From NCBI GenBank assembly GCA_027858745.1, contig JAQICB010000021.1, forward strand, positions 1 to 48,084: DNA of 48,084 nt. The letters are read 5' to 3'. The notes below the pieces were generated by a model, which ran no database searches, was not told where the DNA came from, and worked only from the letters and a program-made list of their open reading frames with translations. How positions within the stretch are numbered: the stretch's first letter is position 1; every line of letters starts with the position of its first letter. The DNA is from Bacteroidales bacterium. Lineage in GTDB: Bacteria; Bacteroidota; Bacteroidia; Bacteroidales; UBA1715. This document shows positions 1 to 10,400 of this stretch, in pieces. Made by a program: the position numbers and the translations under genes.

Positions 1-119
1 AATAGCTCGCTATTATTCAATAATTTGCCTTGATAAACAGCTTTTTATATCAACCGAGGACAAAGGACGAGCTCAGCGGAGCTAATCTGAACTCGAAAAA
101 TTACGTCGAACTCAGGTTA
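1..119. repeat. Dispersed intergenic repeat, left copy (truncated by window edge)
   Basis: This stretch matches the reverse complement of 47940-48058 at 118 of 119 positions; the only difference is at base 102 (T here, C in the complemented right copy). Identity stops at base 119 and may continue beyond base 1. It contains small palindromes, for example AATAG/CTATT at the start and AGCTC/GAGCT near 70-83. The end nearest the tRNA (about 94-119) recurs at 27811-27836 and, inverted, at 20251-20276. It lies downstream of tRNA-Leu and has no open reading frame. It is probably a dispersed intergenic element; the function is unknown. Confidence 0.9.
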
Positions 120-164
120 CTAAATTAGAATATCGAATTTTTCAAAAAAACAAGAGTAAATTAA

Positions 165-204
165 GACAAAAAAAACAGCTTAGAAAAATATTCTAAACTG
201 TTTT
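165..204 (-). terminator. Rho-independent terminator of the tRNA-Gly/tRNA-Leu unit
   Basis: The arms 173-185 and 191-203 pair (AAACAG and TTAGAA on one side, TTCTAA and CTGTTT on the other, one C/A mismatch). Read on the minus strand, the hairpin is followed by a run of eight T. It starts immediately after the tRNA-Leu 3' end, as expected for the end of the tRNA transcript. Confidence 0.85.
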
Positions 205-291
205 GGTACCTAGGGCGGGAATCGAACCCGCACGGACGCAATGTCCACAGGATTTTAAGTCCTGCGTGTCTACCAATTCCACCACCTAGGC
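204..291 (-). tRNA. tRNA-Leu (anticodon UAA)
   Basis: The minus strand folds as a class II tRNA. The acceptor GCCTAGG pairs with CCTAGGT, the discriminator is A, and CCA is encoded. The D-arm carries TGGTAGACACG, the anticodon loop reads CTTAAAA (anticodon TAA), a long variable arm is present, and the T-loop is GGTTCGATTCC. Its length of 88 nt including CCA is normal for tRNA-Leu. It lies 17 nt downstream of tRNA-Gly and is probably co-transcribed with it. Confidence 0.97.
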
Positions 292-308
292 GAATAGTAA
301 TAAAAAAG

Positions 309-381
<73 letters not shown>

Positions 382-391
382 AATACGGGTG

Positions 392-399
392 CAAATATA
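392..399 (-). promoter_or_regulatory. Putative -7 box for the tRNA unit
   Basis: The minus strand reads TATATTTG, matching the Bacteroidota -7 consensus TAnnTTTG. It lies 11 bp before the tRNA-Gly 5' end, so transcription would start within a few bases of the mature tRNA. No clear TTG -33 element is seen. Confidence 0.5.
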
Positions 400-513
400 T
401 AAAACTTTTTACTTTCTCCACACCACAGACCAAAAAAAATCTACATTTTTTTATTTTTTTTTAAGTATCTTTAGTAAAAAATTGAAAATCTGAGATTTAA
501 ATATCCCAACACA

Positions 514-1560
514 CTAAGAATGGTGCAAAAGGTGTCTACAAATTTTTTGTATCAAAACAGGACCTTCATAAATAAAACCGGTATATAATTGCACCAAACT
601 CGCTCCGGCATCTAATTTTTCTTGTGCATCATCGGGAGTCATTATCCCCCCAACACCAATTATAGGAATTGTGCCCTGCGATTTTTGATGAATATACCGA
701 ATAACTTCTGTCGATACATCTTTTTCGGGAGCACCACTTAACCCGCCTGCTCCGAGTGATTCGACATATTCTTGAGAATAATGAGGTAAATTATCTCGTA
801 TAATTGTCGTGTTTGTAGCAACAATTCCGGCGATACCTGTTGATTTTACAATATCAACAATATCATCTAATTGATTATGCGAAACATCGGGAGCAATTTT
901 CAACAAAATAGGCTTTGGTGTTGCTTTGCTGTTGTTATGTTCCATCAAGGTCGAAAGGATATGCGTCAAGGGCTCTTTGTCTTGTAATTCACGTAAATTT
1001 GGAGTATTTGGCGAACTGACATTTACGGTAAAATAATCAACATAATCATACAAAGTCTCAAAACAGGTAATATAGTCAGAAACAGCATCTTCATTAGGAG
1101 TTACTTTGTTTTTGCCAATATTTCCACCAACAATGATTTTTGTATTTTTCTTCCGTAATTGCGAAACTGCATACCCTAGGCCTTTATTATTAAAGCCCAT
1201 ACGATTGACAATAGCCTTGTCTTTTGGCAAACGAAACAATCGAGGTTTATCATTTCCGGGCTGAGCTAATGGTGTTACCGTACCTATTTCCACAAACGAA
1301 AAACCCATGGCACCAAACATGGCATATGCCTGTGCATTTTTATCCAAACCCGCAGCTAAGCCAACAGGATGAGGAAATTTGATACCAAAAACTGTTCGAG
1401 ACAAGCTTTCATTTTTTGGTACAGAATATGCCTGCGAAACAATCCATCGACTGAGAGAACATTTCGAAAGAACGGATAAATATCCTATGGTAAAATTATG
1501 TACACCTTCAGGATTGAAGCGAAAAAGAACCGGACGTATAATTTGTGTATAAACAGACAT
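514..1560 (-). CDS. pyrD: Dihydroorotate dehydrogenase (quinone), class 2
   Basis: Oxidises dihydroorotate to orotate, the fourth step of de novo pyrimidine synthesis, passing electrons from FMN to membrane quinone. The 348 residues match class 2 enzymes. The N-terminal helical extension (about residues 1-40, with FNPEGVHNF) that binds the membrane is present, followed by the FMN barrel. The motifs [19 protein letters not shown] and [13 protein letters not shown] (with the class 2 catalytic Ser), the ATNTT segment and the phosphate-binding GVGGI are all seen. The gene is the last of a minus-strand run: it starts 17 nt after the small membrane protein gene at 1578-1850, which itself abuts the GH5-like gene. 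The start ATG gives the full family N-terminus. No truncation is apparent. Confidence 0.97.
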   Translation of the reverse strand: MSVYTQIIRPVLFRFNPEGVHNFTIGYLSVLSKCSLSRWIVSQAYSVPKNESLSRTVFGIKFPHPVGLAAGLDKNAQAYAMFGAMGFSFVEIGTVTPLAQPGNDKPRLFRLPKDKAIVNRMGFNNKGLGYAVSQLRKKNTKIIVGGNIGKNKVTPNEDAVSDYITCFETLYDYVDYFTVNVSSPNTPNLRELQDKEPLTHILSTLMEHNNSKATPKPILLKIAPDVSHNQLDDIVDIVKSTGIAGIVATNTTIIRDNLPHYSQEYVESLGAGGLSGAPEKDVSTEVIRYIHQKSQGTIPIIGVGGIMTPDDAQEKLDAGASLVQLYTGFIYEGPVLIQKICRHLLHHS

Positions 1561-1577
1561 TTTGTAGATATAGAAGT

Positions 1578-1850
1578 TTAAAATTCATTTTTAAAACAAG
1601 TACATAGCTGTGTTAATTTGATTTTTCCACCAAAATACTGACCAAGGAAATAAGCTATAAAAAAAAGAGGGAGCGTGACTAATGTGGTGGAAACATTAAA
1701 CATATATTTGGTGCCTATCACAAAAAAAACAGGAGTATGTACCGCAACAAACCACAACAACGAAAATTTGGCTTGTTTATCACGTAAATATCCAAAGGGA
1801 ATATTTATAAGCACAATAATGCAACACACCAAAATTACCGTTCCAACCAT
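1578..1850 (-). CDS. Small integral membrane protein, function unknown
   Basis: A 90-residue protein I cannot assign to a named family. Three hydrophobic stretches (about residues 3-21, 31-47 and 57-72) predict three transmembrane helices, with charged RDKQAK between the first two and a short C-terminal tail containing two Cys (CTC). The ATG directly follows the stop of the upstream GH5-like gene (TAG-ATG with no gap), and pyrD begins 17 nt after its end, so it is probably translated from a shared mRNA. The coupling supports it being a real gene. The opposite-strand frame at 1675-1857 is a shadow. Confidence 0.75.
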   Translation of the reverse strand: MVGTVILVCCIIVLINIPFGYLRDKQAKFSLLWFVAVHTPVFFVIGTKYMFNVSTTLVTLPLFFIAYFLGQYFGGKIKLTQLCTCFKNEF

Positions 1851-4244
1851 CTATTGAATTATTAATTTTTGCACATACACCTCTTCATCTGTTTGTACTG
1901 AAAGCACATAAACACCTTTCGGCAGTTGTGTTACCATAAGTTCTGCCGTGCCATCAACTATTGGCACTTTCGTTTTCACTACCGACACACCAATACTATT
2001 TATAATTAACACTTGTGCTTCTGTTGATATTTCAGAATCAAAAGAAAGAACAAGAGAGGATGCTGATTGTGTCGGATTGGGAAATACATTCATTTCCGTT
2101 TTGTGTACATACACCAATCCTGTTGGTTTTGGTACAGTAAATGATAAATCCCGACAGCTTGTTTCACCAAACCAGTCTGTTGCAATTATTCGTACATAAT
2201 GCACTCCCGTATCTTGTATCTCCGGGGTTCCGGATAAGGAATGAGTAAATGGCTCAAACGACAACCAATCTGACAAAGGATCTCCGTTCGGTCGTTCTGC
2301 AGAAAATTGTAACACATCATTATTTTCATCAGTAAATCTGTTCAGAGAAACAGAATAATTCAGAGAATACCCAAGATTTATATTAATATTAGACAATGAA
2401 CAATCCGATTCGGGACCAACATTATCGGACTCACCATTATCGGTATATGCTTCAACCTCAAAAAGAGAATAGCCCCATCCGGTAGCTCGCTCATGAAATT
2501 GAATTTTAATATATCGAGCATCTGTTTGAGGTATCACAAAATTATTTACCCCTTGTGCCCCTCTTCCAACAGACATTACCGTATCCCATTGCTGCGCATC
2601 GGTAGACAATAAAATATCATATACATCGCCATATGCTGCTTCCCAATACAAAACGATACGAGAAATGCTGTGTACCGAAAGCATATCAAACTGTATCCAC
2701 TCATCGTCGTTATATGCACTCGACCAGCGTGTTTGCATATCACCATCTGAAGCAGATACTCGTCTGCGTTCCTCATTTTCAGAAGACGAAGCAGACACAA
2801 TACTATATAATAAGTGATTATCAGAATCAACAAGCGAATCACGCACAAGAACATTAAATTGAGTAGATACTGTTTTACCTCCTGTATCAATAGCTTCAAC
2901 AATAAAAGGAATTACGCCGATTGAATCAGCAACAAGATTCAAAGACAGAATAGAATCCTGAAACAAAGAAGGAATTACCGGCCCCTCACCCGAAACAACA
3001 TACGTTAACGGAGTTTCATCTTCAAAAAAATCGTTCAAATTCACATACGCTTCAATCGGATTAGAATTTACATACAAAACCGTATCGGGAATACTTAGAA
3101 TATGCTTTGGTGCATAATTATGATTTGGGTCTCGTGGAATGGTAATAAGCTCCGGATATGTGTTTTGTAAAGAATCCATGACATATCGCATATCACTCAA
3201 ACCACCATGACCGTCATGATTTGTATATGTCCATCCCCAACCGCCGGCATATCCGTTATCAAAAAGAAATGCCAAAGATTCTGTTGCAGAAAGTTCAGAC
3301 GAAGGAGCAAAACCGGCACCATCGTCAATTATTCCATGAGCCGAATACTCACCAATTAATAAAGGTTTATCAAGTTCCCAAAACGTAACCGGATTGTGAA
3401 ACGGTGAATATTTATCACCGGAATATTGTGGATAAAAATGCATCATATAAAAATCGAGCGTACCTGCAGCATCACCACCGGCAGCAATAAGAGCTTCATC
3501 AGAATAATAATTAGTAGAAGAAATTGCTTCTATATCTACCGTTGCTTTTGCATTCCAACTCCCATTCGAAACCTTAGCCTCGGGGTCGGCACGATGGATA
3601 GCTCCGGCACAGCGATTAATAAAACGTTGAATATAGTGAATGTCAACATTTTCAATATGACTCCAATTACCAATAGTCGTCATTCCTTCGGGTTCATTAA
3701 AAATTTCCCAACACAAAATTGCGGTATGTCCGGCAAATCTTTCTACCATAGGAATCAATGCCTTATCAATATATGCTTGTGTAGCTGCCGAATCTTCCAA
3801 CAAAATTCTGTTTTTCGTTAACCGATCCAAAGCAACAGCATCCGACTCTTCATCTTTCTTTGAGTGCATCATATCAAACGACCACAAGCACAGGCTAATA
3901 ACAATCTGATGTTCGGCAGCAATATCTAAAGCTGTTCCCAAATTATTGAGAGCCGTTTCGGAAATCCCAACAATGGTATCATTTTCATACGTAGGCGTAC
4001 TTCGACCGTCTATATGTATCCACCAGCGAACAGAATTACCACCGGCGTCTGACACATTTTGCATAATAGTACGGAACCGCTCCACATCGAAATTTGTGAG
4101 ATCATTCCCAAAATCCATCCACGCAAGATTAATTCCACTCAAAAATATGTCATTCCCCTTATGTTGGATATAATTCTGCGAAAATGCTTGAGATAGAATC
4201 TGGAAAAAAAAGATAGAAAAAAATAGAAACTGTTTCATATACAT
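1851..4244 (-). CDS. Secreted GH5-like glycoside hydrolase with CBM32 and T9SS sorting domain
   Basis: A 797-residue exported enzyme likely to hydrolyse beta-1,4-linked glucan or mannan; the exact substrate cannot be read. A signal peptide covers about residues 1-22 (cleavage near AFSQ; Met3 is an alternative start giving a more typical MKQ leader). The TIM-barrel catalytic domain spans about 24-370, with GINLAWMDFG near the N-terminus, the acid/base Glu184 in FNEP and a probable nucleophile Glu299 in LIGEYS. An Ig/cadherin-like segment follows (about 385-470), then an F5/8 type C (CBM32) carbohydrate-binding domain (about 473-600), a dystroglycan-type cadherin-like domain (about 608-705) and a type-A T9SS C-terminal domain starting near NVFPNP and ending KLIIQ. 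It heads the run leading into the membrane protein and pyrD and diverges from the giant CotH protein gene. Confidence 0.88.
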   Translation of the reverse strand: MYMKQFLFFSIFFFQILSQAFSQNYIQHKGNDIFLSGINLAWMDFGNDLTNFDVERFRTIMQNVSDAGGNSVRWWIHIDGRSTPTYENDTIVGISETALNNLGTALDIAAEHQIVISLCLWSFDMMHSKKDEESDAVALDRLTKNRILLEDSAATQAYIDKALIPMVERFAGHTAILCWEIFNEPEGMTTIGNWSHIENVDIHYIQRFINRCAGAIHRADPEAKVSNGSWNAKATVDIEAISSTNYYSDEALIAAGGDAAGTLDFYMMHFYPQYSGDKYSPFHNPVTFWELDKPLLIGEYSAHGIIDDGAGFAPSSELSATESLAFLFDNGYAGGWGWTYTNHDGHGGLSDMRYVMDSLQNTYPELITIPRDPNHNYAPKHILSIPDTVLYVNSNPIEAYVNLNDFFEDETPLTYVVSGEGPVIPSLFQDSILSLNLVADSIGVIPFIVEAIDTGGKTVSTQFNVLVRDSLVDSDNHLLYSIVSASSSENEERRRVSASDGDMQTRWSSAYNDDEWIQFDMLSVHSISRIVLYWEAAYGDVYDILLSTDAQQWDTVMSVGRGAQGVNNFVIPQTDARYIKIQFHERATGWGYSLFEVEAYTDNGESDNVGPESDCSLSNININLGYSLNYSVSLNRFTDENNDVLQFSAERPNGDPLSDWLSFEPFTHSLSGTPEIQDTGVHYVRIIATDWFGETSCRDLSFTVPKPTGLVYVHKTEMNVFPNPTQSASSLVLSFDSEISTEAQVLIINSIGVSVVKTKVPIVDGTAELMVTQLPKGVYVLSVQTDEEVYVQKLIIQ

Positions 4245-4276
4245 TATTTTATACTATTATCAATCAAAAAAGTACA

Positions 4277-4294
4277 CAAATATACCCAAATATA
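4277..4294 (-). promoter_or_regulatory. Two putative -7 boxes for the GH5-like gene
   Basis: The minus strand carries TATATTTG twice (4277-4284 and 4287-4294), each matching TAnnTTTG. They lie 33-50 bp upstream of the hydrolase start in the 191-bp divergent intergenic region. Confidence 0.4.
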
Positions 4295-4358
4295 GTGTTT
4301 TATTAAAAAAATATTGAACTTTCCTGTTAATTATATAGTGAAAAATAGTAAAAAAATG

Positions 4359-4366
4359 TACTTTTG
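4359..4366 (+). promoter_or_regulatory. Putative -7 box for the giant surface protein gene
   Basis: TACTTTTG matches the Bacteroidota -7 consensus TAnnTTTG. It implies a 5' leader of roughly 60-65 nt before the ATG at 4436. No clear TTG is found at the usual -33 spacing. Confidence 0.4.
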
Positions 4367-4435
4367 ATATTCGGGTTTTTACAAACTTTTTTGTCTTATT
4401 AATAATTGGGAGATTTTATATAAATACTAAAATTT

Positions 4436-7400
4436 ATGAAAAAAATTTTATTCTTAAGTTTAACTATTACATTATCTATATTTCATACACTTAATGCACA
4501 AGTGAAACTAAATGAAATTCAATCAAGCAATGCAACTACAGTAACAAGCGATTTAGGAAACTATGCAGATTGGATAGAATTATACAATACCGGCTCTGCA
4601 ACAGTAGATATTAGTGGCTACTATATAACAGATGATAATGATGAGCCACGAAAATGGCAAGTACCAAGCGGCACAACTATAAGTAGCAACAACCACCTAT
4701 TAATATGGTGTGACGGATTAACTACCGGTCTTCATACAAACTTTAATCTCTCCGGTTCAAAAGGCGAAAAATTATATATCTACTCTTCAAGCATGTTATT
4801 GTTAGACACCGTAACATTTCCTACTCTCACAACAGACTATACATACGGAAGGGTTTTAGACGGAACAGGCGAATGGGCACGATTAGCTTCACCAACTCCC
4901 GACGCACAAAATGATCCGGAAATTATACAAGGTGCTGCTCCTGCCCCCGCATTTTCAATCCCCGCAGGTTTCTATTCTTCGAGTCAAAATGTTGGTATTA
5001 CGAGCTCCGTACCAAACGCGGTGATTCGCTACACAACTGACGGAACCGAACCAACAGAATCTTCTCCCATATATACGGGACCGATTACGGTTGATAAAAC
5101 CACCGATATGACATTAAAATATGGGTACAATCGTGATAACAATACTGGTATACAAGAATATCATTGGGCTGTCGACATAGGATACCCCCCTGTTGGTTAT
5201 TACGACAATGAAAATCAGGAATTTGGGGCTATGATAAAAGCAAAAGCATTTCACGATGATTATTCTCCGAGCAAAACAGCTACTTCTACCTTTTTTATAA
5301 ATATGAGACGTCCGAGTTTACCGATTATTTCAATAACAACAGATAAAGCCGGTTTTTTTAGTGCTGATCAAGGTATTTACATTCAGGGGACAAACGGAGC
5401 AACGGAAACATATGAAGGACAACAATTTACAGCAAACTGGCATCAAGATGATTGGGAACGAAAAGTGTTTGTTGAATATTTTGACGAAAACGGCGAAAAA
5501 CAATTTGGGGTAAATGCCGGTATTCAAACTATGGGTGCTGTCTCTCGAAATTGGGATCAAAAATCTTTAAAAATATCACTCCGTAATGAATATGGCGATT
5601 CAGAGTTAAATTACCCACTTTTTGGTGATGACGGACAAGATTCTTATGACTCATTTTATTTGCGAAACTCCGGAAATGACTGGGAACAAGGGAGTTTAAC
5701 TCGTGATGCAATAATCCAATATATTTTACGTGGAAAAGTAAATTTAGAAACGCAGGCATACAAACCTGTTGTTATGTATCTTAATGGTGAATATTTTGGT
5801 ATCATAAATATGCGAGAACGATACGGTGAAGATCATCTTGCAAACCTCCATGATTTTGTTGACCCGGATGAAGTTGATATACTAAAAATTAATAGCGACG
5901 CTGAAACATTTAATGCTTCTGAAGGAGACTCTACGAGATACTTTGAACTTGTTGATTTTCTAAATTCATTCAGTATGACTGATGAAACGTATTACAATTA
6001 TGTTATTGATAATTATGTTGATAAAGACAATATTATTAATTATTACATCGGACATATTTACTGCCAAAACACCGATTGGCCTGGAAATAACACACGTTTA
6101 TGGCGACCACGTATGCAAAAAGGAAAATTTAGATTTCTTTTTTATGATACCGACTTCGGATATGGTTTATGGGGAGGTGGACCATCTGCTAATAATTTAT
6201 CACGCACGTTGTCGTCAAGTGAAGATCATGCATGGGCTACTATTGTAATTAGAAGTCTGATGGAAAACCCAACATTTGAAAGTGAATTCATTCAACGATT
6301 TAGTTATATGATTAACACTATCTATACTCAAGATAGATTAGAAAGCATTGCTAACAGTTTTGAAAATACTATTGCAAACGAACGTGACAATTACAGTGAT
6401 GAAGAGTGGACAAGAAGTGTGTCTGCCTACGGCTATAATGTTAACGATATGATTTCCTGGGGCATTGATCGTATTGGTTATATGCGCGATCAAATCAATT
6501 CCGAATTCGGTAATGAAGGATACTCATACCTCACGGTGAATTTTACTGAGAGTAATGGGTCGGTATATCTCTGTTCTCTCCCGGTTGAGGCAGGATATTC
6601 GGGTAGACAATACGAAAACACTCCCATTAGGCTTGTTGCTGAGGCAAAAGACGGATATCAATTTGTGCGATGGAAAAGTGGTTCAACAACCCTTTCTACC
6701 GAGCAAGAATATTTTTTAACTATCACCGGTGATTACACAATAGAAGCAGAATTTGAATCACGAACGCCTGTTACCGGAATTCACATAAACGAAATAATGG
6801 CTTCGAACAGTCTGTTTTTCAATAACGAATTAAATGAATATGAGGATTGGATAGAAATATACAATCCGGGAACTTCAGATATTGATTTAGCAGGATTGTA
6901 CATAAGCGACCGCTTAGATAGTCTCGATAAACACAAAATCCAATACGGTTCTCCGGAACTTACAACTGTTCCAGCCGGTGGTTATTTAATATTATGGGCA
7001 GATAAACAAACTCACGCCGGGGCGAATCACCTTAATTTCAACCTCGCTCGCACCGGAGAATCGGTAGTTATTTCTCAAATTAACGCAAGTGGTACAACAA
7101 CAATTATTGATCAGATAACGTATGGAGTGCAAAACATCAATCTTTCTTTCGGTCGTTATCCTGATGGTTCTTCGAACCAAATTGTTTTTGATATACCAAC
7201 TCCCGACGCTTCAAATCAAATTCAAAGTACTGCTGAAATTGACGGTTTAGTAATTACCGAATGTATGGCAAAAAATGCACAAACAATTACCGAAGAAACC
7301 GGTGGGTATGCTGATTGGATTGAAATATATAACAGTACCGATGAAGCAATTAACATCGGTGGCTTATTTGTGACCAATGATTTAGGCGATTTAAACAAAT

Positions 7401-10400
7401 ATATGATTCCGGCAAACCAACCATCTCTTACAACAATTCAACCTAGTGAATATTATATACTTTGGGCAGACGAACAAATTGCAATCAACCCAAATCACGT
7501 TGGTTTCAAACTCAAAGCAGAGTTTGGCGATATTGCTATCGTGCAATTACGCGGATCTGAAAATTATATAATTGACCAAGTTTCATACGCTAATCAAGGT
7601 GAGGATATTGCATATGGAAGGTTTCCGTCTACCACATCTGGATTCCGATATTTACCCACTCCCACTCCGGGTGACCCCAACTCTAACAATGCAACTATAA
7701 GTATTAAAACCGGGTTAACTATCAATGAACTCTTAGCTGCGAATACATCTATTGTAAAAACCGAATACAATAAATATTCTGATTATATTGAATTCTATAA
7801 CGCCTCTTCCACTCCTATTGACTTAGGTGGTTTATTTGTGAGCGATTCGCTTTCGTATAGTCTAAAATACCGCATTCCGCGAAATAATTCTGCTGAAACA
7901 ACTGTTCAGCCCGGCGAATGGATTACATTCTGGGCAAACAGTTCTCCCGAAAATGGCAGTATGCATTTAGACTTCGGACTTGATGTTCTCGGAGAAGAAG
8001 TGGTGCTTTCTCAAGTTACCGAAAATGGCATTCAACAACTTGACTATATAATATTTGAAGCACAAACACAAAATATCAGTTACGGTCGTTTTCCCGAAAC
8101 AACTGATAATTGGGAGTTGATGACGCCAACATATAATGCGGAAAATCAATCGACCTCTGCAAGTACGAGTTTAGCTACGCTTACTACCAGTATTGGAGAA
8201 ATTTCACCATCATATTCAAACACGGTTTCTCATTACATTTGCTACTTACCACAAGGCACCTCAAATCCTCCGGTAATTTCGGCAACACCAATGAACGAAA
8301 ATGCTTCTCTTACTATTACACAAGCAACTTCTCTCAGCGAACAAGCAACAGTCGATATAATATCAGCTGATGGTAACAATACGGCAACGTACACCGTAAG
8401 CTTCGAATTAGCACCATCTGATGATGCTACACTTTCTGTTCTATCAACTGACTATGGCACATTAAGCCCGGTTTTTTCACCAAGCATAAACACGTATACA
8501 ATAGACCTTCCGTCACCAATTATTCCTTTGCTTACCGCTCAAGCAAATCAAGAAAATGCATCGGTTGAAATTAATTATGGAAGCTCTATAGAAAATACAA
8601 CTTCCATAACCGTTACCGCTGAATCCGGAAATACAAATACTTATTTTATTTCGTACAACTCTCAAACACAAAATGAAATAATTTATAGTTGGGTAGATGA
8701 TTTCAATAATGGCAGCACAAGCGAATGGGATATTAGCGGTTCAAGTACTGATTTTTACGCAATCACCGCAACAAACGGAGAAATAAACCTTTCTCAAGCA
8801 GCAGAAAAAACAACATACAGAACGGTTACATATACTTTACCGGCAGGTTTTGTATTAGATATGGAAAATAATCCAAATCCGGTTTTATCGCTTGATGTAT
8901 ATGCTTCCGAAGACTCTGAAATACGGATTGACCTTAAAGATATTAATAGCACGACCGGAAATTCCGAAACAATAAGTCACACCGTAACAGGTGGCACCAC
9001 AGAAACTTTAATGTTTGATTATGACGGCGTAAACACCGGAGCAGATGAATCTCAAATAAACACTATTGTTTTTTACACTGACCCGGATGATTATATTGCC
9101 GACGAAAAAGAATTCATTTTTGATAATTTAACTATTGGTATTCCTTTATCAGCAAATGCTGATTTAGCTTCGCTTAGCTCAAATATTGGCACATTATCTC
9201 CAACATTTAGTGCAAACACAACCGAATATTCACTCACAATTCCTCATAATACGACAACAATTCCTACAATTTCCGCAAATGCCGATGATGTAAATGCTCT
9301 TGTTGAAATCAGTCAGGCATCTTCGGTAACCGGAGAAGCTACAATTAGAGTTACAGCTGAAAATAATACCACGCAAACATATACGGTAACAATTGAACGT
9401 GAATTAGAAATTGTTGAAGGATATGTCGAAAACATTATACAACCAAATCTAGCAGGATTCAGTGAATCAAATGCAACCTACGAATTAATATACGGCGGTG
9501 GATACGCAGAAATCTCATATAATCGTTCGGAAACAAGTGGTAACGATAGTTTTATATATAACATTTCAGAAGCTGATGCAAAAATCTTAAATCTCTCTAA
9601 TTACCCCTATGTTGCCATTCGTGCTCGAACAACCACACTTACAGACATGCGTATTGATTTGTTTGACGGGAACGAATATGTAAGCACCGAAACACCTGTC
9701 TCAGTGACTGTTAACGGCCCCGAATACACCACATATGTGTATAATTTTGCAAATAAACTTGCTGCAAATCTTACGGTAGAAGATATTCGAGGCATAAAAA
9801 TATACTTTGATAAAGATGTGACTACTGTTAATTCAGGCTCTGTGTTCTTCGATAAAATTATGTTTGGCAGCGAGGTTGATATGTTAATCAATCACCCGCC
9901 TGTTATTTCAACTATCCCTAACCAGACACAAATGCGGGGAGAAACGTTTAGTAACATTTTACTCGACAATTATGTGAGTGATGATAATACATCTGATGGC
10001 TCGTTAATATGGTCTCATTCAAGTTCAACAGCTTTTGCACTGTCAATATCATCATCTCATGCCTTAAGCATTACCCCTCTCGATTCTGAATGGATGGGAA
10101 GTGAAGAGATCACATTAACCGTTGCAGATACAGAGGGAGAATCCTCATCAATAACTATTACCATTTCTGTTACAGAATTACAAATTCCGGCTGAAAGTGT
10201 TACGTTTACACAAACATCTATTAGTTTAGATCAAGAACAAACACGTGACTTGCATACGTATTTGACCATTTATCCGGAAACTGCCACAATTGAAAGTATA
10301 ATTTGGTCTGTTGATAATCCAAATATTTCTATTACAGAAAACGGCATCATTTCACATTCTCTTGAATTTGGAAGCGAATCAGGTACTATCAGTGTTACGG

